Source: Pomphorhynchus laevis
Lineage: Eukaryota; Acanthocephala; Palaeacanthocephala; Echinorhynchida; Pomphorhynchidae
DNA: 64,000 nucleotides
Direction of reading: 5' to 3'
Assembly (NCBI GenBank): GCA_012934845.2
Contig: WNNJ02000624.1
Coordinates: 50,893 to 114,892 of the forward strand
A program made the position numbers and the translations under genes. Positions 45,535-57,500 of this stretch are shown here, piece after piece. Numbering within the stretch: position 1 is the first letter of the stretch; each line of letters begins with the position of its first letter. A model generated the notes under the pieces. It searched no databases. It was not told where the DNA came from and was given only the letters and a program-made list of their open reading frames with translations.

Positions 45535-48500
45535 GTAAGTTATATCATTATAACATACATTTATTTAAAATCAATAAAATGTGTACTATTTACAAGCACT
45601 TAGAATTGAAATAATCTATTTTTATTAAAACTATACTTAAACAAACAATAACGTAAAAGCAATCACTTTACAAACGTCCGTCTGCTAATAATTGATTATA
45701 GATGCTAGCAATTGTGGAGGTGTTATCTAACTTAATACTCAAACTAGTATTTGGTCATTCGCTAATACGAACAAGATACTTGTAACTTACTACTAAAACT
45801 AAAATTAGATTAATTAACATGGATCTTCCGTCAAAATGAACATCGTGCAGATATAGAACGTACAAAATCGTGCTCATAGACGATCAAACAAATCCGAATT
45901 TTACCATGATAATAAGTAAGCTACTAAACCAATATCATTAACTAATTTATCAAAAGATGGAATACCGTTTGGAATTGATTCCGAATATGTTATACTTTCT
46001 AAAAGATAGAACAGACACGACTTTATACAACAATTATAGAATGCACCACTATATTAGTATAATAATTTCAGAAATCAAAAATCAAACATTTATAAATATA
46101 AAGTATTGTATCTTTGATTAATATATTAGCCAACATTTCAATCATTGATGCAATTGTAGCGTAACTAGTTTTGAATAACTAACTTTAAAATGATTAAAAA
46201 CTGTTCGGAGAAAAACCTAAGACAGCACTGTGAAAACACAAATAAGTTGGTGAAGTTACGAAACAGTGGAAAACTTACAAATGTCTATAAAGTACGAAAG
46301 AGCATAATCTAAATCTGTTAACGACCTTTTGGATGATGATAACACATTAGAAATATGGGCTCTATTAAGAAGTTTTTATAAGCAGAAAGCGTCAATTAAT
46401 TTGATGATTGACTTAAATGGCTTCCATATAATATAAGTCTCCGTTCTTTGATTAGTTTAACTATTTGTATGCTTTTATTTATAAAACCAGGTACTAAACG
46501 ATTGCTTAAGTCATTTCTGCTGTATAGTGATGTATCTTCAACTTATTCTAGAATAGTTTATACCACTATTAAATGTTTCAGCTCTAATGTTTTATCAAGT
46601 TTAAGTTGCTCAAGATTCATAATCGTATCGTTTATATATATCTTTTGTAAAAACAAAACTAATTATTGATAAATATTGATTTTATTAATCAATATTTTTA
46701 TAATCAACATAAGCTGTTTCAGTTTAAATATATTTTGAAAAAATTTTCAATCAGGGTTTGTTATTAACCAATTTGCAAATTTTTTGCTTGTTCAAGTAGG
46801 TATCTGAATATAAACTTCCTATTATTTAAATTATTGGCGTCTTTTAAGTGAAAAATATACAAATCGTTTCAAAAGAGAGTGTGATCAATCCGCATAAAAT
46901 ACGTTTTTATCATTGAAGCCAGACGCGGAAGAACGGTAGCAAGTACCGTTTTGTCATCACAATGACTCATCAGTGCCAGATCCCTCCCACTACTGGATGC
47001 AGCGGAGGAATGGCAGACGGCACAAGAGTCATGCGTATGAAGTACCAGAAAGATTTCTGGTAACTTCACATTGAGTGCTAAATCAGCACCACTGCTTCAC
47101 CAAATAGGATCATTAGCAAACGCACTGGCAAATGTTAGCGCAGGTCTCTTGAATATCGGCTTACTTAAATCATGAATCTAAAAAGAGTGTGAGACAATCC
47201 GCGTGAAATACATTGTTATCATTGAAGCCAGACGCGGAAGAACGGTAGCAAGTACCGTTTCGTCATCATAACGATGACAAAGCGGTACTTTCTACCGTTC
47301 TTCTGCGTCTGGCTTCAATGATAACAACGTATTTCACGCTGATTAGTCTCACTCTCTTTTGAGATTCATGATTTAAATTAGCCGATATTCATAAGACCTG
47401 CGATGCCATTTGCCAGTGATTTTGCTACTGATCCTATTTGGTGAAGCAGTGGTGCTGATTTAGCACTAAATGTGAAGTTAACAGAAATCTTTCTGGTACT
47501 TAATACACATGTATCGTGTGCTGTCTGCCAGTCCTCCTCTGCATCCAGTAGTGGGAGAGATCTGGCAATGATGAGTCATTATGATGGCGAAACGGTACTT
47601 GCTACCGTTCTTCCGCATCCGGATTGGTCTCACTCTCTTTTAAGATTCATGATTTAAGTTAGCCGATATTCAAGAGACCTGTGCTGGCATTTGTCAGTGC
47701 TTTTGCTAATGATCCTATTTGGTGAAGCAGTGGTGCTGATTTAGCACTAAATGTGAAGTTACAAAAAATCTTTCTTGTACTTCATACACATGACTCGTGT
47801 GCCGTCTGCCAGTCTTCCTCTGCATCCAGTAGTGAGAGGGATCTTGCACTGATGAGTCATTATGATGACGAAACGGTACTTGCTACCGTTCTTCCCCGTC
47901 TGGCTTTAATAAAAATCGTGGTTTTCTTATTTTCAAAATTACACATCACTTTATGAATCAAAGGACATCTCATTGTAGTTTATTAATTATTAGAATTATT
48001 TTTCTGTAATGTAGCGTCGTTGATATTTATTATTTGTGCATTACAGAAGAATAGACCAATTCATCGAGGATACTCGCGACATAAACGAATTACTAATCTC
48101 AAAGCATCAAATACTGTCGAGCAACAGTCATTAAGAAAAGGTAACATACAAGATGTTATCATCGCGGCTGTAGATGAATCTTTGCCTAAAGAGTAGGTTT
48201 TTTTCAAAGATGATTGCATGAAAGTATTTCTAAATAGTCTTGATTTAATGTACCTCTGTAGGTTAGAAGATACTAGTCAAGAGGACAACTGCGGAACCTT
48301 TATAAAAGGAATGGTAGTTCTGGCAAAAGACAATACGGGATTTTTTCCTGCTCTAATCACTGAGAAACCAAATTCTGAAAATATTACTGTTAGGAACTTT
48401 ATTAACGATTCAACGTTAGTTACTTTTTCTAAATTAAAAACTAAACGTTATCTTGTTTAACTGCTCATGTTATATTTCGATCCGAATAGTCGATTGCACT

Positions 48501-51500
48501 AACCTATTTTATTTTGCATAAATAATATCTAAATACTTGTAATATTCTCATTTGAATTTACAAAATTATATCTAGTTAAACGTTTGAGTAATACGATTCA
48601 TATAAACTATACTTTTAATATTTATCGGTAAATAAACTATAAGATGATTTTAAAAATAATAATAACGTAAAGTATTCATGTGTTGCTTTCTTTGCTATAG
48701 CCGGTGCAGCGGAAGGTTTGCAACCCTCGTCAAATAATAGATTATACTAAACCAAATGGGTATATATGAGATATCTTGGTTATAAATTTGGAAACTTTTT
48801 ATTATCACGGAATAAGGATATAATAAGATAGCGAACAACTTCTTATCTAAAGCGCTGTATTTTTTGGATCATCGTATATTATGATCTAATCAGAAGTCAT
48901 ATCACTAACGGATTTGCTTTACCGAAGTAGGGATGTGACCATTTTATATTCATTTACTTTTACAATATAACTTCTGGCAATAATATGCCAATTAGTTATA
49001 TTTCTGAAATTGAATAAATACACTCATTGTACATATTGTGTCAATTTAGCTAATGTTTTTATACAAGTAGAAGAATACGCTTCATAAATCAGTGACAAAA
49101 TGAAAAAATGCTTTGTATTCAGGTGATAACTGTGTGAATCCGATCCTATTCGGGTCAAAGTAACAAGCTTGTTAATAGATATAATATTCCATGCCTTATT
49201 TAGTAGAAAGATTTTATATAACAGAAGTTTATGAAAATGTATATATTTTATGTTTTACTCTATCTTTATAGTCTACATTCACTAAGCTAATAGCGAAAGT
49301 ATTGGCGAAGTATAAACTGGCCTCACTCATTTCAAATTACTTTTTAAACTTAGCATAAAACTATTAGGTTTCTGTAAACGTTTATGTTGGTCGCTAGCTT
49401 AACTATTTGTTTTCATTCATAAAATACATTAAGATATTTACAACGGACAAATGTTTAGAATAACCGTCAAAGTAAATGATATTAGCATACTTGATGAATC
49501 AAAAATTAATCAAATGAAGATGTTGTTACCCGGCCTTGGTAGGTTACTAGTTTTCCTGCTTTGAATGCTAACCTTATAATGTTTCCAGATATGTCAAAAG
49601 TCGAAGAATATATGCGAAATCCGCACTATTACTCAAACTGGACGCCACCTTGTGATACAGAAATTAATATTCTGGTATATACATTACAAATTAACTTGCT
49701 TCTCATAATATTTATTATGGATTATTAATTTTATTGTACGTAAAACTTATATTTTTCACGGATTTGTTCAATGTTATTTTCACATATTTGTTCCAGTCGA
49801 TTTCTTTCATTATTTTATAACATGAGAATATCACGCTTACGCGATAATTTTAAATACAATCGCCTTGTTAGTATATGACATTAGTATTAGTAAATCGTGC
49901 ATCATACACGAAAGTGTTTAAATCATACTATTTTAGAAGATTATTTAGTTTGCATATTTGTAAACTTTTCCTTTGTTAGGATATTTTTATACGTGATACT
50001 GTATCTGATATTTTTAATACGGTTTGGCGACTGTTATTTTCTTGAACTATTCTAAAAATAATTAATTATTCTAAAAATAAACACCGGAATTATTTTCTTT
50101 CGTTAAATTTAGTCTTCTGAAGACGAGTGTCTGCAAGAAAAAGATTACTTTTTAGCCAATCTTCTGAACTTTCTTGAGGCCTCAGGTACACATATCAACA
50201 GATTATAAATTTGATGTATTCCACTGAGCTTATTTAAGGTATAACTTTTGTTAAAAGTCCACTTGTTAACGGAGTTTCTTGCGATTTATGTATTTTATAC
50301 CGACTTGTTAACAAGAATGGGGGTTGGTCAAAGGTTTGTTTTAAATACAAAGACTGTTGCATCATTTATTATTTGACTCTTTTAATTCTTTAAGGTTTGC
50401 AAAAAACATTTATGGGGTGATATACACCGAGCTATGTGTTTACCAACATCCGGCGATGAAGAGTGTGGGATCGAACTTGAGAAAATTTATCATAAGTATG
50501 TATTTGTGAGATTTATACATTTTCAAAAGATGCTTTATATATTGTAAAGATATCTTCGTGCATTCTACGACATGAATAGAAAGCTTGGAAGTCCAACTGT
50601 TGCTTCTCATAAAGGTGTAAAAAGAAGTGTATCGGCAGTAACGCGAGTTAGTCAAAGATTGTTTAAGCCGTCTTCATCCGATCTTAGAGTAAATATGTGT
50701 ATACTTATAATATTTTTTTAATTAAATAGTGTTCCTACGACTTATGATTTTGCAATTGGCTGATTGATTTTTAATTTATTACGACTAATGATTTTTAATT
50801 CATCAAATTATTGAATTTGATTTTATATTTAATTCAGTTTTTTCTTATTTCATATTATATAATATAATATAAAACAAATATGAAACGATGAATGAAGATA
50901 CCAGTATAGCATCGTTAACTGTCGTCAATTTCTTGATCCAAGATTAATTACTAAAATATTGTATTGCATTGTCGTATATAGTATCAACAATGTCTAGATG
51001 TTTGTTTCTTCGAAATACAGTGCTTTTGATAGATACAAATGGATATGTGCTGTGATTGTTTTATCAGTCATATTATTCAAATATTTTTTGCAAACATTAA
51101 ATATTTTGTAATTATGATTGGCAGAATGGTATGTTTTCGTAAGCTATTAAGAATATTTGTTTGACGTTATTAATTATTTATTATTATTTCATAATTCATC
51201 ACGGTTCTGAATATAATAATGTCTTCTTCGTGCTATTGCATTTTTATTCTTGATTATCATTTTTATCCTTGAGAATCTACCTATCACTCTGGTTATCTAC
51301 ATATACTTGAAAATTTGTTTACTTGTTTTTTCATTGCTTAAATTTAATTTATCGTTTAGGGTTCACGATGTGTAGAACAATCGAGTGATAGTTTACCTCC
51401 CCTTGCTGGTAAATTGTCACATATTGGCAGTAAGCGTAAGATAAACACATGCATTCATTCAAGTGGCGAACGACAAAGTATCCAATCAGCATCAGATGAA

Positions 51501-54500
51501 AAAACTTGTGATTTACGCACAACGCGTTTACGAGCTCTTATCACCCGACGAAAACTGAAAGCACAAAAGAATTCAAAATATCCAACAGATTTCGATCGCC
51601 ATCGCAAGACAAATTTGTTTGCAAGGGAATCAAATAAATTATCGAGTCAGCAGCGTAGTTCGCATAATCAAGTTGACTCCGAGACAAATGGCCACCAAAA
51701 CTCACGAAAAGGAAGAAACAAGGTTGATTTTACGACAATGTTATTAATTGATATTTCTTAAACAATAATTTCTTTTGCTTTAAAGGTATCAGTAAATCAT
51801 ATATCGCCACTGCCAATTTTACAGCACAAAACCCGTCGAAACGCAAGTCGGTCCCACTCTCCTACTAACGTAAGTGTATTATTAAACAGTTATAAAATCT
51901 GCGTATACCTGTTTAATCTATAACATATCTATTTAATCGTGATTATTTTATTCCATATGTTTATTATCAAACGTACTTCGTTTTAGAAACAAGCGCGTAT
52001 ATTCAATATAACTCCCGACAATAATTTACAGTGCAGGTATGCTATACAATTAGATTGCATCTTTATAAGACATTTTAAAAATTGTTCATTAACAACGAAT
52101 TGCTACTAAAATATTACTATTAGAACTACTGTAGGCTAGGTAGTTGGCAAGTTGTCCAACATTACACATAGAAAATCAACAAAGTGCATGTCAAACTGAC
52201 CAGGTCATATTTTTTTATTTATCTCATGAGAGTGTAATGTGGCTATTGCATTTCAAAGTTGTTTGGATAGCATGTCATAATTCTGTTAAGAAAGCTTTAA
52301 TGATTGCACTCTTGTATGATTATGAAGTTTTGTGTTTAATTTTGATAGCCGACACAAATGCAGTTATCGTTATTTCACTTTAAATGCTAGTAATATTTGT
52401 AACCATTTATAGTTCAAATAAAAGGCCACATATGTTTATTTTCTAAATGCTTTTCTATTATTAATTCGATATTTCAACGCGGCTCTACAAATTATGTTTT
52501 ATCAATTTCATTTTGTGACTTACAAGACTCTTAATTTTGAATTTGATCCTCCTACAATTTATTGTACCAGCTTATGTTAGTTTGTAAAATCATTTTAGCT
52601 ACACGGAATATGTATTAATTTATCTGACGTTTCGGGTGATCTTTGTGACACTTTTTATGAAAAAATGATAGAAACTTTGAAACTTTGTAGACATAAGTAC
52701 GTATAACTCAGGAAGAATTTAAAGTAATTTACAACTCATTCAATCCTTCGGTATTTTTAAATTGAAGTTATACTTATTGCCTTGCATCCTTCCCTATTGT
52801 TGAGGTTTGTCGATTCCATTATCATTCGACAGAAATTATTATCTTTAGTTTCAAGCATACTCTGGTATTATCAAAATCCACTTCATCGTTATTGATAAGA
52901 ACATGATTTAAAATGACCGATGAACATCCTTCTATCTGAACGAGGCATCTTAATTCTTGTTTTTAATGGAAGTTTAGTCTGTCTTACGTATGAAAAATTG
53001 CAATTTTCGCGTTCTATTCGCTCTACTACGCCTGTTGTGATGTTCTTTTCGCGTCTGCACTTAAACATCTACGTCAAATTACGTTTGAATAAATAATATA
53101 TTCTGGTTTTATCATTACTATTTTCCTTAAATTGTTTTCTAAACGTTTTAGACTCGCATCATCCGCCAATGTTGAACGTATTTAGGATATCAGCTTCTTT
53201 GTCACATCCACACTTGAATCCTACTTTTTATAATTAACCGTTTCGGATTTTATCTAATCTTGACGATTTGCCTATTTTGGAATTCCCGATCTATTAATAC
53301 AGCTGTAACTATTTCTCTCTGGTCTACAAACAAATCTCTCAGAGCATATTTGAACGTTTTTAATATGTTCACTGTAGATACAAATATATTTTATTTTTGG
53401 CAGGGGAATGCATCAACCATACAGGTGGACTCTTATTGATGTATTACTTTCGATACATCTCTGTAGCAAATAATAAACATAAACGACAAAGTTGCTTTTA
53501 CATTATAAACTGATTTTTTATTGAATTTTAGTAAATCAATAGCTACAAAATTTACAATAAACCAAATTGGCGTGCACTCTTTTGTGAAAGTTTTATGGAG
53601 CACTTTGGATGCGGAGCGTAGTGTGTATGTTGCCAAAGTAATCGACAAGATTTTAGAAAAGTCATTAGTGTATGTTCATTACGTTGGATGGAATTCAAGG
53701 TAATACTACGATATGGTTTGTCTATGTGTGCTAAGATTTGAGACTAAAACCTATTACCGTGTATATTTCAATTATTAGTATTGTTTTACAGTTAATTAAG
53801 CTAACTTAACCTATGTATTTTATACTATGTATAAATTAAAAATAAAGATAAATAATTCTAAATACCAAATAATAATTTACGATTTTATACAATTAGTATT
53901 TTTATAAAACGATATAATTTATTAAAATTTAAAATGACAATTGATATTTATGAATTGATTTATAAATAATATACGATGCATACACAGTTCTACAATTATG
54001 TACAGATATATTATACACAGTTAATACACAGTTATACAAGTTATCGTATTTTTTATTAAAACTTAGTAGAACAGTATATAACGAGCAATGCAAGCTGCCG
54101 CATCGCACTAAATTGAATTGCTATCATTTTGTGCTAATCGTTATAAATATAACTCGATAATTTTTTTTCATTTCTTTATTTCAACATTATTAACTTTCAT
54201 AGATTTCTTATTAATACATTTTTCAAATACGAACACTATATACATACGCCAGTCTTGCGGATGTACAGAGGTACAATTACGATCGTCGTACATTATATAT
54301 TTTAATATTTGCATAACGATACAAGATGTAAACCGAATAGCTTGTTGTTCTCTCGTAATCTGCTAATTTAAAAATGCGTTTATTTTTAATCAAGTTTTGT
54401 TAAACTATTTTACACATCCTAGGAATATCTTCTTGGTGTCTTTTTCGTAATTCACCGTCGTTTTGCAAATAATAATCTACAAATTACGGTTTCCTACTTA

Positions 54501-57500
54501 CCGGAATTTGACTTTGTATTTCCTCGCTTTTTATTAAAGTTCTTTATTTATTTCATTGAAGAACATTGATTAATATATAACATAAATTTTGTTAAGCAGT
54601 TCAAACGTTCTAGTAACTTTTTTATTATTATAGACATGATCAATGGGTCAGTTTGGATAAGATTGTTGATATCGATTGTTCACCGCCTGCCCCTGGAACT
54701 AGGCAATCTAAACCAAAAATCGTACGTCAACAATCAGGGGAGGCTTCTAGCGTTTCGAATACTGATTTGTTGTCGGCGGCAAAAACTGACGAAACAGGTA
54801 CTGTTTGTTTGTCTATACTATATTTTTAGTAGACAAAAGCTTCTATTTAGAGTAAATAATGACAATTTTAGTATTTTTAATTTTATGTTGTAATACATCA
54901 AAATATAATATAAATAAATTAAATATAATATACATCTTAATATTTTCAATTTCATCTGCAAACATTTACGTACACAAATTGCAATTCCGACGCCAATATT
55001 ATCTTGTCGATTACAATGAAAAATCAAAATTATCGATATTATTTTCAGACATGTTCGAAACATCAAACAAAGTTTCTGTAATCAATAATAAATCAGGGTT
55101 AATTGATACAAAATTAGTTCGCAAGATATTTTAATCGTTTGTGTTTTGATGATGTAGCTGGGTGTTCAGGATAACGTTAGGTGGTAAATTTGTACCTCTA
55201 TGAAATCTCTTCTTCTTGACAACAAAGTATTTTCTGATATTGAATCACTTGCAACAAAGGTAGTGAAATTGCGCATTACTACATACTTCTGATCATTCAT
55301 CGATCTTGATACTCCCAGTAAATCGTGTTACACGCCATACCATATCTATTCATACATGATAAACGCATGAATGTAATGCACCTTATTAAATGTTGAGTCC
55401 ATATTGCGATATATTCTCGCTTAAAGCACCAAATTGTTGCGATGAACTACTTTATATAATAGCACAAAATTCGACGAAACCATTGCCCGAAGTATATTTC
55501 GATTTCTAACAGTAATCTTTAATCGACGACACCATTGATAAAACTGATACAGCTTACGAAAGAAAAGTGTTTCGACATAAAATAGTGATTGCTTTACATT
55601 ATAACTAAGAAACATAAAATTTTACTAAAAAAAGGCAAACTTAAATCATGCTTTAAATATATTGATGAGATTGGGATCTCAGCTCTGAAAAAGAATTTGA
55701 ATTTAAGAGTAACCACTCCTTAGACTTTCTAAGTTTAAAAGCGTATAAAGTTAGAATTAGAGAAACCTATGGTAATTGATTATTTTATCAGTATCTTCTA
55801 TTTTAAGCGGCATTATCGAATGAGCAACAACTACCAAAGCAACACCGAGGTATTTACGGATTTTGAAGGATGGCTGCTGTTTTTATTTGCTAGTAGCAAA
55901 TCAATTGCTAATAACCTATTGTTGCTTCAGTCACGGAATCATTTTGGTTTATAATTTCATAACAGTTGAGGTTTGCGTTAGTGTTGAAAGTTACTTTCAT
56001 ATTTGGATTTTGGTCTAATTGCCGGAAAAGAAAGAAAACTTATTATTGCGAAGCTGTCGACTTATTACAGTCCTAATCACAACAAAAGGCTGTTGTGACC
56101 AGGACTGTAATAAGTCGGAAGCTCAGAAAGAATAAGCTCTCTTTCTTTTTCTCGTGTCAGTAATTAGACCACAAACCAATAATCAATTTAATAATTGTGA
56201 TATTTAATTCATATTTACAATTAAATCAGATTACTTGGAATTTTGACTATACCAATATGGTCACCGTATTTGTGTCAATTATAACATGTCCTATCAAAAT
56301 AAATACAAACACTAGACTTAACAGCTCATTTAGATTTTTGCTTTTTAGAAGCATATTCCGCAGCTCAAATTTCTCGACGTACACATTTATCATCATCACA
56401 CTCTTCTATTGAGTGTATAGGGTAACAAAATTGATGTTGTTCAACAACAGCAGTCAAATGCCATTAAAACAGATCAACTACAAATACAAAACGAAAATCA
56501 ACATGTAGAGACTTACAAGGTAGGATTTTTTTAACTAAATCGTGTTAATGTTTGATAAACGCGTTGCAAAGAATATATATAATATCCAGCGTTTCTTTTG
56601 ATAAAGAAATCAATATAATGGCAATATTGAATATTTCGCAACACTTAGACAATCTGTTTTATTTTGTGTTTAATTACCTAACAGAAATCACACTGCATGT
56701 AACATTTGAAATAATCAATAATTAATAATTATATTTATATTTTTTATCGCTAGTCTTAATAAAAATCAAACACTTTGTTTTTTTTGTACAACGATTGTAA
56801 TTTCATTATATTCTTGTGTAATGTCGGTTATAATAAATCATCTTTGAATTTTTGTGAGGTTTATCCAGCACCAATTACTCTGAATGCAATCAAAAAGCGT
56901 TTGTCTTTTTTGTTTCGGTAATTGTTTTGAGTTTGAATCACCTTTCAATTAAATTTGAATGAATACTTGTATCTCGTTTATTTTTTGCTTTTCACACTTG
57001 AATGCTTGATCGTTCGACAATTAATAATAAATAACATCATAATATGATGACGATTTGCATTTATGCTATTACTATTTTTATCTAGTATGACACTAATTAT
57101 ATTGGCGATGGTTACTTCGATGAACATGATGATTGGTGTTCAATTTGATCATGGTTCTGATGATATAGGTGAAACTATTAGAGAAATACGTATTGAAGGC
57201 ATTCAACCAGGATATATAAGCAGTGAAGGTAATAGTACAATTGCAGACGGACTGAAACACAATCTGAGTTCATATGAAGATGAAATTGTTGATTTTGTAA
57301 ATAACAAAGAAATCGATGAGTTTGACGTACATTTAAATTTTCAAGATGTGCAATCTGTCGAAAGCGATCTACCAGAATATTTGAAAATTTCGCGTCACGA
57401 GCTAGTTGATGCTTTACGTAAGTGCTTAAATCCAGTTGTTTTTGAATAGATGAATGTATAAATGTAAAGTTAAATGTTATGCACTTTTTGTCTTTATATT

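Noticed and set aside
46862-47930. CRISPR-like regularly spaced repeats
   Set aside because: Units are about 300 bp, contiguous and inverted, in a eukaryotic intron; no short repeat-spacer pattern.
46869-47956. Three similar 61-67-codon frames (MKL.EIFLVL.THDSC...) that look like a conserved small protein family
   Set aside because: They are shadows of the tandem hammerhead repeat; similarity comes from the repeat, and the frames differ in start, end and strand.
57063-57145. Hydrophobic N-terminus (MLLLFLSSMTLIILAMV) suggesting a separate membrane or secreted protein
   Set aside because: It spans a good splice acceptor at 57,085, and the downstream part joins the last ARID4 exon in phase. 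The hydrophobic run is intron plus an alternative frame.
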